From Gammaproteobacteria bacterium (lineage in GTDB: Bacteria; Pseudomonadota; Gammaproteobacteria; Arenicellales; JAANXG01), in NCBI GenBank assembly GCA_024638505.1, contig JAHEKE010000001.1:124001-188000 (forward strand): a stretch of DNA of 64,000 bases, given 5' to 3'. A model generated the notes under the pieces. That model saw only the letters and a list, made by a program, of their open reading frames with translations, made no database searches and had not been told where the DNA came from. The translations under genes were made by a program, and so were the position numbers. Shown piece by piece: positions 37,015-46,075 of this stretch; the first letter of the stretch is position 1, and each line of letters opens with the position of its first letter.

Positions 37015-38025
37015 CTAAATGTTTGATTCCACTCGCGTGCCGCCGATGGCGCAGGTTGAGGATTCGACTGTGGTCGTGGACCCGATTTGCGCCTCTATCT
37101 TCCGGCGGGTTTGCGCCAGCGCTTGCATCACGTCGTCTGGAAACTCATCGTTTCGAACCGTGACCGCCGCAATTTGCTTGCGGGCAGAGTGCGCGCACCC
37201 CCGCTCACTCAACACGTGGGCGAGGTTATTGCGGGCAACAACCATCCCCGGATCCAGCTGCACCGCGCTGCGGTAGGCGGATTCAGCTTGCCGCAAACGT
37301 CCCTGGGCGTACAGCGCGTTGCCTAATCCGAATTGAGCCATCGCGCTCGCCGGCCATCTTATAGTGGCGATCCTAAATGACTGCAAAGCAGCGTCCAATG
37401 CGCCGGCAGAATGCAAGGATGCGGCGACCTCAAGGTATCGCATCTCCTCGGCATCGACGGGCAGCTGCCCTGGCCTTAGCACGACCAAACCCCATTTATC
37501 CGCCCTACCCCAGGCTCGGATGAAATTATCGGCAGAGACAACTTTGCGCCTGTCAGTAGCAGAACGAAGAATCACCTTGTCGGCCGCCGCGTCGTAGCCG
37601 ACGACAACCGCATAGTGCCATACGGGGCGAGATCGCCAGCCCAGGTCCAATAGAACAAGCACCGGATTACCGCCTCCTACTTCCGTCAGCAGACTAGTTA
37701 AATCCGGGTTTACCCGATACGGCATACGCTGGTAATAACGCGTGGCGGCCATAAGCTCAATCTGCAGGCTACCCCTTTTCTTCGGCAGGTACACGCGACT
37801 CGCTAAGGCCTGCGGGTCGACCTGTACCCCACTAAAGTTGAGCAACGAGGCCAGAGCGGACGGACCGCAGTGATACTGCTGCTGTGGGAAGAAGGGCGTG
37901 CTCGCGAGCTCTACAACCGATGTAGTCTGGCTAGGGGGCAGCGCTGGCTGTAAGACAGGAGCGGAAACGCACCCTGAACTAAGGGCAGTCAACAACAGCA
38001 GCAAAATGGTAAACCGCGTGCTCAT
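37015..38025 (-). CDS. PA2778-family C39-like cysteine peptidase with TPR, lipoprotein
   Basis: 336 residues. Lipobox SSGC, then a C39-type papain-like domain: catalytic cysteine in QYHCGPSALASLLNFSG, histidine in VWHYAVVVGYD, and aspartate soon after. The C-terminal half carries TPR helices (FGLGNALYAQGRLRQAESAYRSAVQLDPGM). C39 peptidases trim leader peptides after GG, but here the domain is on the periplasmic side of a lipoprotein, so the substrate is unknown. It is paired with the PA2779-like gene just upstream, as in Pseudomonas. Confidence 0.85.
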   Translation of the reverse strand: MSTRFTILLLLLTALSSGCVSAPVLQPALPPSQTTSVVELASTPFFPQQQYHCGPSALASLLNFSGVQVDPQALASRVYLPKKRGSLQIELMAATRYYQRMPYRVNPDLTSLLTEVGGGNPVLVLLDLGWRSRPVWHYAVVVGYDAAADKVILRSATDRRKVVSADNFIRAWGRADKWGLVVLRPGQLPVDAEEMRYLEVAASLHSAGALDAALQSFRIATIRWPASAMAQFGLGNALYAQGRLRQAESAYRSAVQLDPGMVVARNNLAHVLSERGCAHSARKQIAAVTVRNDEFPDDVMQALAQTRRKIEAQIGSTTTVESSTCAIGGTRVESNI

Positions 38026-38084
38026 CCGGTCTGCGCCGTGCGATATGGTCTGCGGTGGCCGCGATGTACGATCTTTATTGGCAT

Positions 38085-38465
38085 TTACAGGCGGGAAAAC
38101 ACGTTGGTGACGCCAAGTAATTCCAGAATTATCAGAACTACGAAAACGATGCCAATGACTTCCAAAACACCTGCACCAGCAGGCAGATTGTGGATGCTTT
38201 GCTGTATTTGCATCAGCTCGGCATCCGTCATGACCGCGACGCGTTTCTTTGCCTCATCCGCACTAACGCCCAAGCCCTTAAGCTTGCTGGCCACGTCGTC
38301 CCGCATTAACCATCTGCTTATCTGGTCAATGTGTTCGACTCGTTGCTCGATGGAAATTGCTGTTTGCGTCCCAATCATAGCGGCACTGACTGCGCCTGGG
38401 GTTGTTGCCACCAGTGTACAGACGCTGGCCACCAGCGCGATCAGGCGTCTTGTTACTATTTGCAT
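38085..38465 (-). CDS. PA2779-family small exported/membrane protein
   Basis: 126 residues. Signal peptide (ending VSAA), a helical middle (RVEHIDQISRWLMRDDVASKLKGLGVSADEAKKRVAVMT), and a hydrophobic C-terminal helix (VIGIVFVVLIILELLGVTNVF). It matches the PA2779 family (DUF6627), always found with PA2778-like peptides. The gap to the peptidase gene is 59 bases. It may be the peptidase's substrate or regulator; this is inference from pairing. Confidence 0.85.
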   Translation of the reverse strand: MQIVTRRLIALVASVCTLVATTPGAVSAAMIGTQTAISIEQRVEHIDQISRWLMRDDVASKLKGLGVSADEAKKRVAVMTDAELMQIQQSIHNLPAGAGVLEVIGIVFVVLIILELLGVTNVFSRL

Positions 38466-38564
38466 AAGGTTATCTCTTGCTCGTCATGAGCTGTGAATTG
38501 CTTTTGGCGGGAGACCGGTTTTTGTATCCTTGCCGTGGGCGGTTTATCGGCCGTCAATGGCGGA

Positions 38565-38930
38565 TTAAAACTCGACTTTCATCCTGAGCCGGTTCCCCGA
38601 TAACTTAAAAGAGAGCGGACCTGACTCCTTAATGTTGAAACTGAAATCGTGATTATATGACAAAGCCGGATCAGGCTTTATGAGAACATGATCCGGGCCG
38701 GAGGAGGAAGAGCAGGGCCGTCTGCAGGGCTCAAAACCATACGGTGTTGCCCAAACACCGTCTCTGAATCCAATATCCAGCGTGCGCAGACTCTGGTCCA
38801 GTATCGGCACGGTAGAATCATCCTCTGCCAGGCAAGGATTCGCCGCAGCTACACCGATACACAGCGCCAGCAACAGCCGCGGACCTTGCCGATTCCAACG
38901 CATTATTGTCAATGTCACGGGCAGCTTCAT
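38565..38930 (-). CDS. Small exported protein of unknown function
   Basis: 121 residues. Signal sequence with a long basic N-region (1-35, cleavage after CLA), then a beta-rich mature part with FEPCRRPCSSSS and a C-terminal FKLSGNRLRMKVEF that looks like outer-membrane or beta-sheet strand ends. No family recognised. It lies upstream of the PA2779-like gene on the same strand, 99 bases away. Confidence 0.55.
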   Translation of the reverse strand: MKLPVTLTIMRWNRQGPRLLLALCIGVAAANPCLAEDDSTVPILDQSLRTLDIGFRDGVWATPYGFEPCRRPCSSSSGPDHVLIKPDPALSYNHDFSFNIKESGPLSFKLSGNRLRMKVEF

Positions 38931-39109
38931 CCCTCAAAATCACCCCATCAACGTGTAAAATTAAGGTGTTTACATAAAAGCGTAGTAAGTGCCTATGAAT
39001 TATAGATGGTGGTTTACGCGATATTTCGCCACTTTTTTTACATAAGTTCTTAAATGCTGTGGAAAGTGTCGAATATGCGGCTATCTCGCCGTTATAAGCA
39101 GGCAGAATG

Positions 39110-40363
39110 TCACCCTGAGATACTATCGAGGTGCGTGTTCACCATGAACACCTGGGGCGGGAACCGTTTCCCCGAAACCGGGTGCCGCACGGTTCTTTTA
39201 CTAACAAAATCAAACAGTAACGGATTAACCTGATAAATTTCATTGAGCATGTGTTGCTCAGAATCCGTAATGAAACCGTGGTAAGCCAGTAAACGCGTGC
39301 TGATTGCCATATTGATTGCCGGTAACGGATAGTCACTTCCGTTGACCAGGCGATGATGAACATCGGACTGTTCGAGCAGTCGCGCGAGTGGTCCCGGAAG
39401 GCGGTTGAATTGCGTTAACGCCGATATATCGCCGAACAGATTGTTTTTGTACTGTGCTGCGCGCATCAGGCGTAAAAACAATTCAAAATTATCCGTCAAC
39501 CCGTTACCGGTCAAATCTACGCTCCGCCCCGCACTGGCAGCATGGGCCATGATGATTTTCACTCCTTTATCGAGCGCTGAGATTAGCCGTTGCGGATCGC
39601 CAAATGATTGATCATGTCGCGATGAGGAGATCGCGTACTCCACACCGACATGGGTCAACAGCACCATTTTATGCGCGACCAGCGCGTCATAAAATTCAGC
39701 CAGCCGAGGGTCATCAGGGCGTATACCCTGCGCGTTTGGCAACCACTTCACAAAACGAACACCCTGCCCGGCCCAGTACGCCAACATTTTTACAGCATCT
39801 TGCCGGTAGGGATGTATGGATACTGCCGCGGTAAAAAGTTCCGGATACTGCCTGGTTAACTGGAAGACGTACTGATTGGGCACGTAGAGTTCACTTTTAT
39901 CAATACTGCGCATGCCGTCTTGGGTGTGATAGTAGTCAAAAGCCAAAAGTTGATACTTACCGCGTACCGGCATTGATTTTATTAATGACACCAATCGATC
40001 AACATAATGCTGGTCAAATCGCCGTAAATCGCTTACGCCGGAAGCACGTATGAATACGTCTCCTTTTATTTTTTTGTGCAAGCCCCACCAGCTTAGCAGT
40101 CCGGGGTCCACCCAGGAACCGGTCGATTCCTGGCTCATGCCAATTATGTGCACGTGATAATCTTTAAGGCTGCCTGGTTCTATGCCGTCGAACGCCTGAT
40201 CGATCAGTTTCCGAGCTCCCGCGCTGAGAGGCTGCGTCTGGGTTGACAGGTGCGTCGATCCGGCAACAGACTCAATTATTCGGGAGTACGAAAAAAACAC
40301 TAAGGCAGCGCCGGCAGCGATCGTGACAGCGATCCACACCAAACATCTGCCGCCTCTGTGCAT
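39110..40363 (-). CDS. Membrane-anchored amidohydrolase-family protein
   Basis: 417 residues. An N-terminal membrane helix (about 9-25) places the catalytic domain outside the cytoplasm. Metal-site features of the amidohydrolase superfamily are visible: DYHVHIIG (His70 and His72), LLTHVGVEYA, IIMAHAASAG, and VNGSDYPLP with the conserved aspartate. The substrate is unknown. Its start lies one base after the stop of the upstream HELIH gene, so they are coupled. It is the fourth gene of a tight minus-strand operon beginning at 43163. Confidence 0.78.
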   Translation of the reverse strand: MHRGGRCLVWIAVTIAAGAALVFFSYSRIIESVAGSTHLSTQTQPLSAGARKLIDQAFDGIEPGSLKDYHVHIIGMSQESTGSWVDPGLLSWWGLHKKIKGDVFIRASGVSDLRRFDQHYVDRLVSLIKSMPVRGKYQLLAFDYYHTQDGMRSIDKSELYVPNQYVFQLTRQYPELFTAAVSIHPYRQDAVKMLAYWAGQGVRFVKWLPNAQGIRPDDPRLAEFYDALVAHKMVLLTHVGVEYAISSSRHDQSFGDPQRLISALDKGVKIIMAHAASAGRSVDLTGNGLTDNFELFLRLMRAAQYKNNLFGDISALTQFNRLPGPLARLLEQSDVHHRLVNGSDYPLPAINMAISTRLLAYHGFITDSEQHMLNEIYQVNPLLFDFVSKRTVRHPVSGKRFPPQVFMVNTHLDSISG

Positions 40364-40364
40364 C

Positions 40365-41303
40365 TCAATTCGACGCCTGCGTTATCACTCTGCGTATATC
40401 CGCTAATCTGGCCTGATCTAAAAAACTGGTTTTACCCTGCGCATAAACAATGCCTAAGTCCCGCCATAACTTCGCCAGGTCAATATCAACCGACTGTTTT
40501 CCCATTTCATCGTAAAACTCGGTCAGCACCGGATGCCCTAGGGCACGATCGGCGATTGCAAACAGATGCCGGGGTTCGGACCGCTGCAAGATGCTGTAGC
40601 CGCTGGCCACTAATGCGCGTAAACCATCGCGTAAAGATTTTTCTCCTCCGCTTCGCTGCAAGATCTTGATATCGGCAAGAAGAAAAAAAAGCGCACCACC
40701 CCAATAGGTCCTGCCCCAACTCGGCGTATAGTCCAGGCCCCGGTCACCCGGTTGTGGCAGGCCGTGAGGCATGCCCCGCACAAAGTTATCCCACACGCTC
40801 TCCGCGCTGATATCACCAGCCTGCGCCCGCGCAATAGATTCCACATACACCGACAGCCCCTCTTCAATCCAGTGATGCCTTCTGTGCATTTTGGGGAAAG
40901 TGAGGTGAATCAGTTCATGTACCAGTACCCAGTCATGCATAAGATCCGCGCTATCGGTTGATAAACCAATTTTGACATTGACTACCGCACCGACCTCGCC
41001 CATAGCGATGCCGTGCAAAACACCTTTGCCGGATCGGCCGCTGACTGCCACATACGCTTCTTCCAGGGGAAAGCCGCCGTAGTAGAGAGTTACCGCATTG
41101 ACCGAACGCTCAACCCATACAGTCAACTCGCTCATGGACAGCCGATATGCATCATCCTCAATATACAGATGAATTTTGCCGCCGTCGGCATCAATGATCG
41201 CGTCGAATGCGTCGGCAGTAGAAACTGCCAGCAGCAGCCAGAGCCCCGCGAGCAGTGTTTGCACCATAACCCAGTATCTGCTGGGTAAAACACTTATCGT
41301 CAT
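40365..41303 (-). CDS. Exported gluzincin-type metallopeptidase-like protein
   Basis: 312 residues. Signal peptide (about 1-32, ending ADA), and zinc motif HELIH at 129-133 followed by HHWIEEGLSVYVE, where Glu148 would be the third ligand, as in the peptidase MA-like gluzincins. The C-terminal part is helical with no recognisable domain. Probably a periplasmic or secreted protease; the substrate is unknown. ATG 41267 is an alternative start. It is sandwiched in the operon between the 159-residue exported protein and the amidohydrolase. Confidence 0.75.
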   Translation of the reverse strand: MTISVLPSRYWVMVQTLLAGLWLLLAVSTADAFDAIIDADGGKIHLYIEDDAYRLSMSELTVWVERSVNAVTLYYGGFPLEEAYVAVSGRSGKGVLHGIAMGEVGAVVNVKIGLSTDSADLMHDWVLVHELIHLTFPKMHRRHHWIEEGLSVYVESIARAQAGDISAESVWDNFVRGMPHGLPQPGDRGLDYTPSWGRTYWGGALFFLLADIKILQRSGGEKSLRDGLRALVASGYSILQRSEPRHLFAIADRALGHPVLTEFYDEMGKQSVDIDLAKLWRDLGIVYAQGKTSFLDQARLADIRRVITQASN

Positions 41304-41337
41304 GCGGCGGGTGGGAAGTTTGGTGGTGGCGCTTGGT

Positions 41338-41817
41338 TTACCTCAAGAAAAGTCGTTCGCTTATCGTTAGTGTGCTTTTTTCTACCCGGTACTTAGTGGA
41401 CAGACCAAACGTTGCCCTGATAGTTCCCTCTGGCTTTCCGTCGATGAGCTGCGGCAACAGAAGCCCCTGGAACAACACGATGAAGTGCGTTTGGCTCTCG
41501 GTAAACCCAATCTTGTAGTGCTTGAGCTCTTTTTGCTCTTCCGTCAAATCAGGCAAATTTCGAAAATCCTCGTAACAAACCTGCCACGCCGCGAGGTAAG
41601 GACCAGGCACCAAACTCTGATCCGCGTCTATACCGAGGAAGTTGTTTTCCTCAATGTCTCTGCATCGATAACCGTGATCCAAGGTGCAATCAGCCTGCAT
41701 GCTGCGCACATATTCAATGCTGTTTTTTACCGATTCTTGCACCTGTCCTCCATACCCCTGGTCTATAGAAAAAACTAAAAAAGCTGCTGCTGCCAAATTT
41801 AGTCTGGCACGGCTCAT
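41338..41817 (-). CDS. Small exported protein overlapping the DUF4329 gene
   Basis: 159 residues from ATG 41817, which overlaps the DUF4329 stop codon as ATGA. Signal sequence MSRARLNLAAAAFLVFS, then a mature domain with cysteines (about residues 42, 49 and 79: DCTLDHGYRCRD, WQVCYED) and TLTISERLFLR at the end. No family recognised. An earlier in-frame ATG at 42117 runs through the DUF4329 gene and gives non-protein-like sequence, so it is rejected. The coupling and shared export suggest it works with the DUF4329 protein. Confidence 0.65.
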   Translation of the reverse strand: MSRARLNLAAAAFLVFSIDQGYGGQVQESVKNSIEYVRSMQADCTLDHGYRCRDIEENNFLGIDADQSLVPGPYLAAWQVCYEDFRNLPDLTEEQKELKHYKIGFTESQTHFIVLFQGLLLPQLIDGKPEGTIRATFGLSTKYRVEKSTLTISERLFLR

Positions 41818-43163
41818 CAGTTCGCTATGCGGCGAATGGTGGTAATACGGCCCGTTTGCAACTGATGATACTTCATGAATCCTGCGGGGGTTCCCAGATA
41901 TCCATCCACACCGGCCTGAATATCCGACAGAATATCTTGTGGTGAAAAGTTTTCGTTGTCGAAGCGAGGATCCGGCCCACCGTGAGTATGGTATGACGCG
42001 GTAGCCCGCGTGTTCGCGGGCACCATATTTGCCGGATTGCCGATATTGACACTGGCGACCTGCCCGGCAATCGGCTCGGTACGCCCAAAGCTCCCATCCG
42101 CATTGCGATATATCCATCCACCATGCTCGCGGTTTTCCCTCACCGAAACCGGATTAATGCCGTTAAGCACGTTAAATGCTGCCTGGTTTTGCGAAGCAAA
42201 CCTCTGCGCGCCGTCCTGGCCATCGTCACCCGAGCTGACGGCGGCCGCAATCACCCCCACACCCACGCCTACACCCACTATTGTGGCCCACTTCTCGGTG
42301 CTCTTCTTGCGCTCCTCCTGCTCGTCAGTAGGGGTTGTTTCAGCTGCGCCGAAAGAAATTGAACGGCCCAGGGCACGCTGATATCGAAACATGAGCCTGT
42401 GCTCGCCCCCGTCCGCATAAAGAGGATTGCGCGCGTCCTCGATATCGATGGACCAGCGTGAACGCCGCCTGTCCTGCCAGGAAAATCCCATCCGGCGGAC
42501 GCGGGCTCCAGTTTCGCTATGAATCTGCTGCCAGGCTATGTTCATTCCCGGCCCGCCGATGGAAAAATCAAGGCCGTGACCTACCCAGTCATCTCCTTTC
42601 TGCAAACCAAAAAATCCGCTCTTCACTCGGCCTGCTGCTAATCCCGCGTAGTAACCAGAACGATCCTCAACGCCCGGCGCCTTTAGCTGAGTGGCAGAAA
42701 CCTGAGCACTGATCCCATCGCTTAAGCCTAAATCTAAAGCGGCTCCGTAGAATCGAAACGGCAGGCGGGAGCCGCCGTGGAAAAAGTAATGATCGAGGTC
42801 TCGATATAGAGCCGTACCCGTCTGTGAAAACGAGCTCCCCTTTCCCGTATATAACGCCAACGTGGCATCGCCTGAGGAAAAACCAGCATAGTGATGCTGC
42901 TCGTTGAGAGCCTGGGTTGTGGCGTAGTGCAGTACGCTGGTGCCAACCGATCGATGCAAAGATAGCGTGGTAACTTCTGATCCGTTGTATCCGCTGAGAG
43001 ACTGGTGACGACTGCTGCGGTAGTAGCTTTGCACGCTCGCTGAAAAATTCTCGGCATGGAAAAAATTAGCAAAGAGCGATTCATTGTTGGACCCTACCTG
43101 ACCCAGGCAGAGATGGGGCGCGCAGATAGCGCTTAAAATAAAAACGAGTTTACGCAGTCTCAT
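41817..43163 (-). CDS. Exported DUF4329 (JAMM/JAB-like) protein with beta-rich N-terminal domain
   Basis: 448 residues from ATG 43163. Signal peptide (about 1-22), then a long beta-rich region (about 30-265, many alternating aromatic strands such as DHYFFHGGSRLPFRFYGAALDLGL). A glycine-rich hydrophobic segment WATIVGVGVGVGVIAAAVSS follows (about 292-311), then the C-terminal domain: Glu346 in REHGGWIY and HTH (392-394) before FSPQD, with Ser407 and Asp410. This is the JAMM metal-site order, Glu...HxH...SxxD. DUF4329 is the best family match. It could be a secreted isopeptidase-like enzyme or a toxin domain. First gene of the operon. Confidence 0.7.
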   Translation of the reverse strand: MRLRKLVFILSAICAPHLCLGQVGSNNESLFANFFHAENFSASVQSYYRSSRHQSLSGYNGSEVTTLSLHRSVGTSVLHYATTQALNEQHHYAGFSSGDATLALYTGKGSSFSQTGTALYRDLDHYFFHGGSRLPFRFYGAALDLGLSDGISAQVSATQLKAPGVEDRSGYYAGLAAGRVKSGFFGLQKGDDWVGHGLDFSIGGPGMNIAWQQIHSETGARVRRMGFSWQDRRRSRWSIDIEDARNPLYADGGEHRLMFRYQRALGRSISFGAAETTPTDEQEERKKSTEKWATIVGVGVGVGVIAAAVSSGDDGQDGAQRFASQNQAAFNVLNGINPVSVRENREHGGWIYRNADGSFGRTEPIAGQVASVNIGNPANMVPANTRATASYHTHGGPDPRFDNENFSPQDILSDIQAGVDGYLGTPAGFMKYHQLQTGRITTIRRIAN

Positions 43164-43179
43164 ACATCCGAATGTGGCT

Positions 43180-43200
43180 GTTACATCTGTAACAAGTATA
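43180..43200 (-). promoter_or_regulatory. Candidate promoter and operator of the DUF4329 operon
   Basis: Minus strand TATACT (43200-43195, 5 of 6 to the -10 consensus) lies just upstream of a perfect 14-bp palindrome GTTACA-N2-TGTAAC (43180-43193), which would overlap the transcription start. The -35 is weak. It sits 16-37 bases before the ATG and could bind a repressor. Confidence 0.35.
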
Positions 43201-43254
43201 CGCAAACCCTACAGTTTGGTTTAAACTGGGATAAAAATGGCTTAAGCGCTGGAC

Positions 43255-43668
43255 TTAAAGCGCATCTTTCCCTGCTCTGGCACATGCCTCATCCTGCTCC
43301 GGCAGCGCTCCTGAGACTCCAACGGCTCCAATCAGCTGCTGTTGGTCATCGTATAGCAGCACCCCGCCGCGCAGCGGGACGACGTTGCCCCCGCTCATCG
43401 CGTTGAGTGCGTTAATAAATCCAGGATTTGGCCCGCCGGATTCATAGCGTTCAGCGATTTTATCGCTGTCCACCCCAAGCCCAAGCGCTCCCCAGGCCTT
43501 GGCATGGCACACTTTTACGCGCAAAAAATTTAATCCGTCTTCCGCCAGAAAAATCTTAAGATGGCCACCGTTATCGAGAACAGCCACCCCGATAGGCGGC
43601 AGTTTTAACTTCCGCGCTTTGGTCAGCGCCGCCGCTGCGACTGCATTTGCTTGCTCCAACGTAATCAT
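43255..43668 (-). CDS. GlcG/HbpS-family protein
   Basis: 137 residues covering one GlcG/HbpS domain: ITLEQANAVAAAALTKARKLKLPPIGVAVLDNGGHL, AKAWGALG, and VVPLRGGVLLYDDQQQLIGAVGVSGALPEQDEACARAG. Members bind heme or cobalamin-like ligands or have unknown roles; no signal peptide is present, so it is cytosolic. It is transcribed toward the DUF4329 operon with only 91 bases between. Confidence 0.85.
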   Translation of the reverse strand: MITLEQANAVAAAALTKARKLKLPPIGVAVLDNGGHLKIFLAEDGLNFLRVKVCHAKAWGALGLGVDSDKIAERYESGGPNPGFINALNAMSGGNVVPLRGGVLLYDDQQQLIGAVGVSGALPEQDEACARAGKDAL

Positions 43669-43822
43669 ACTTAAAGTGTAATCAGATTTGATCTAGTTAA
43701 TCGAAATTCAAAAGACATCAAGGCTAACCTTAGCCAGGCGGCTACAGCATCCCTGTTGTCCACCGCCATCACATTCAAAAAGCGCCGGCGAGACAGAGGA
43801 ATACTTTTACTGCCGCTCAGCA

Positions 43823-44446
43823 TCAGCGACGGGCGAGAGCAGTAGCAAGCCCCAGGCCGGTGAATACAGAACCGCTGACGTATTTACCGTAGATCATGCC
43901 GGCGCGTTTAAATCGCTGCCGCAACCTGCCGGCAAATACCGCGTACAGTCCATCACTCATAATGCCGACTGCGATAAACAGCAACCCCAACACCACCATC
44001 TGCATGGAAACTGACAGCGTCCCTCCTGGATCGACAAACTGGGGAAGAAACGCGAAAAAAAACAGGGCAGTCTTTGGATTGAGAACATTTACCACCACAC
44101 TCTCCCGGAAAATAGTGAACAGATGTTTGCTATCTACAGGCTTGTTCGCCGTAACCTCACTTTTGCTGAGGAAACTCTTTATCCCGAGGAAAATTAGGTA
44201 GGCTGCGCCCAGATACTTGGCAATGTTGAACGCCGTTGCTGACGCCAGCATAACCTGTGACACGCCATAGGCGGCGGCCGCAACGTGGAGCAGAGTGCCT
44301 ACGTGCATACCGATGGCTGCTACGATACCAGCCAATGTCCCCTGGCTCACGCTCCTGGCTACGATATAGATAACCGCCGGCCCGGGCGTAATCAGCAGGA
44401 TCAAAGCTGCCAGTAAAAACAAAGTTAAAGTATCAGTATCAATCAC
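43823..44446 (-). CDS. LysE/RhtB-family amino-acid exporter
   Basis: 207 residues with about six membrane helices and the family start LILLITPGPAVIYIVARSVSQG, followed by LGAAYLIFLGIKSF. It exports amino acids or homoserine lactone-like compounds; the substrate cannot be read. It is separated from the DUF938 gene by 50 bases on the same strand. Confidence 0.88.
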   Translation of the reverse strand: MIDTDTLTLFLLAALILLITPGPAVIYIVARSVSQGTLAGIVAAIGMHVGTLLHVAAAAYGVSQVMLASATAFNIAKYLGAAYLIFLGIKSFLSKSEVTANKPVDSKHLFTIFRESVVVNVLNPKTALFFFAFLPQFVDPGGTLSVSMQMVVLGLLFIAVGIMSDGLYAVFAGRLRQRFKRAGMIYGKYVSGSVFTGLGLATALARR

Positions 44447-44496
44447 TAGATTCGATCCAGTCTTGTCACGTCAACACAATCGTTATGTATACAGCA

Positions 44497-45081
44497 CTAT
44501 CTCTGCCACACTAGAATCTGATTGTTGGCCGGCATAGGATAATCGGCGATAAGCGACAAACCGCTCTCCCGCGCCAGATTATCCACTTCTTCAAAGCTCC
44601 GGATGCCCATTTTTTTATCCTGCGCACGCAGCGATTGATCAAAGCGCGCATTGCTCTCGCTGGTGTATACGCCATCATAGCGAAACGGCCCGTACACGCA
44701 TAGCCGTCCCGGTTGTTGCAGTACCTCATCAACTCTCAGGAAAAACTGCTCTACCTCTTGCCATGACATGATGTGCAGCGTGTTCGCGCTGAACACACTG
44801 TCGGCCGAGACATCCCACGGATGGTTGCGCACGTCCAGCGCCAGCGGCATGTTCGCGTTTTCAGGACCCTCTAGCCTAAGCCTGTCGGTGACCCAATCAA
44901 GTGCGCCGGGCTGATCACTAGGCTGCCAGATAAGATGCGGCAGGTTTGCCGCGAAATAAACCGCGTGCTGTCCAGTGCCGCTGCCGATCTCGAGGACAAA
45001 TTTACTCGCGGCGAAAACTTCCTTGAGCACTTTTAGAATCGGCGCTTTGTTTCGCTCGCAGGCTTCAGAACACGGTAGCAC
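44497..45081 (-). CDS. DUF938 class I SAM-dependent methyltransferase-like protein
   Basis: 194 residues from GTG 45081. SEACERNKAPILKVL at the start, the SAM motif VLEIGSGTGQHAVYFAANL, and ANTLHIMSWQEVEQFF later, all typical of DUF938. The substrate is unknown. The frame is open upstream into the BKACE gene, but GTG 45081, 13 bases after that gene's stop and preceded by GAAG, matches the family start. Confidence 0.83.
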   Translation of the reverse strand: MLPCSEACERNKAPILKVLKEVFAASKFVLEIGSGTGQHAVYFAANLPHLIWQPSDQPGALDWVTDRLRLEGPENANMPLALDVRNHPWDVSADSVFSANTLHIMSWQEVEQFFLRVDEVLQQPGRLCVYGPFRYDGVYTSESNARFDQSLRAQDKKMGIRSFEEVDNLARESGLSLIADYPMPANNQILVWQR

Positions 45082-45094
45082 GGTGGTCTTCAGA

Positions 45095-45973
45095 CTAGCG
45101 CGCTGATAACCCCAGCATGACAGCAGCGCGCTTGGGCTCGACGATTTCCGCCCCGAGTGCGCGTACGATGCCAACGGCTTTATCTACCAGCTGGGCATTA
45201 GACGCAAATTCTCCCTGGGACAAATACAAATTGTCCTCTAAACCGACCCGCACGTTTCCACCGTGACTGACTGCCTGCGCGACGACGGAAAACTCCGATC
45301 TGGATATACCGAATGCACCCCAGCATGCACCAGGCGGGAGCAAACTGCGCATCAAGGCCAGCACTTCTGGCGTTGCCGGAGCGGCATGGGGAATGCCTAA
45401 ACATATCTGAAACATTGGCGGCTCATCTATCAGCGCCTCGTCCAGCATGCGCCTGGCAAACATGATGTGTCCAGGCTCGAATACTTCCAGTTCAGGCTTC
45501 ACTCCCAGTTCCTTAATGCGTGCCGCCATTATACGAAGATGTGCCGGTGTATTAACGAAAATTTGTTCGCCGAAGTTGAACGTGCCCACATCCAGCGTAC
45601 AGATATCCGGTCGTAGCCGTTCGACGTGGACCAGCCGTTCCAGCGGCTGCTTTAAAGTAGTACCAGGACCGCCCGCTTTCGGATCCTCCTCGTCCGGAAC
45701 GAAGCGGGCGCCTTCACTGGTCGTAAGATTGATCAGTACATCGCTTCCGGCATCGCGAATACGCTGCGTAACCTCTTCGAACAGCTTGGGATCACCCGAG
45801 CGCAGGCCCGTCTGCGGATCGCGCACATGGATATGGACGATCGAAGCCCCGGCCGCCCTTGCCTGCAGGCAGGAATCGGCGATCTGTTTGGGCGTTATCG
45901 GATAATCCGGGTGTTTTTGAAAATTACCGTGCCCACCGGTGACGGCACAGGTAACAATAACTTCTTGTGACAT
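45095..45973 (-). CDS. Beta-keto acid cleavage enzyme (BKACE family)
   Basis: 292 residues. The metal ligands are in IVHIHVRDPQTG; TLDVGTFNFGEQIFVNTP and GGNVRVGLEDNLYL are further family landmarks. BKACE enzymes cleave a beta-keto acid with acetyl-CoA into acetoacetate and an acyl-CoA; substrates vary widely (3-keto-5-aminohexanoate, dehydrocarnitine and others). The co-transcribed DUF938 and LysE genes do not identify the substrate. Upstream lie 379 bases with only a nitrile hydratase remnant. Confidence 0.88.
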   Translation of the reverse strand: MSQEVIVTCAVTGGHGNFQKHPDYPITPKQIADSCLQARAAGASIVHIHVRDPQTGLRSGDPKLFEEVTQRIRDAGSDVLINLTTSEGARFVPDEEDPKAGGPGTTLKQPLERLVHVERLRPDICTLDVGTFNFGEQIFVNTPAHLRIMAARIKELGVKPELEVFEPGHIMFARRMLDEALIDEPPMFQICLGIPHAAPATPEVLALMRSLLPPGACWGAFGISRSEFSVVAQAVSHGGNVRVGLEDNLYLSQGEFASNAQLVDKAVGIVRALGAEIVEPKRAAVMLGLSAR

Positions 45974-46075
45974 ACGAATGCCCTCCCCTGGATCAGATGT
46001 TTTGTCTGCTATTTGGATTTTTGTTGCGTGGACACCAACAGCGGAGGCGCGGTGTTCTTGCTGCGCGCCGCGGAC

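Noticed and set aside
38931-39109. 16-codon frame (38997 onward) upstream of the small exported protein
   Set aside because: It is too short, with no conserved context; the 179-base gap shows nothing else I can support.
41818-42117. Upstream extension of the 159-residue exported protein to ATG 42117
   Set aside because: The extra 100 residues lie entirely inside the DUF4329 gene in another frame and are not protein-like; ATG 41817 gives a proper signal peptide.
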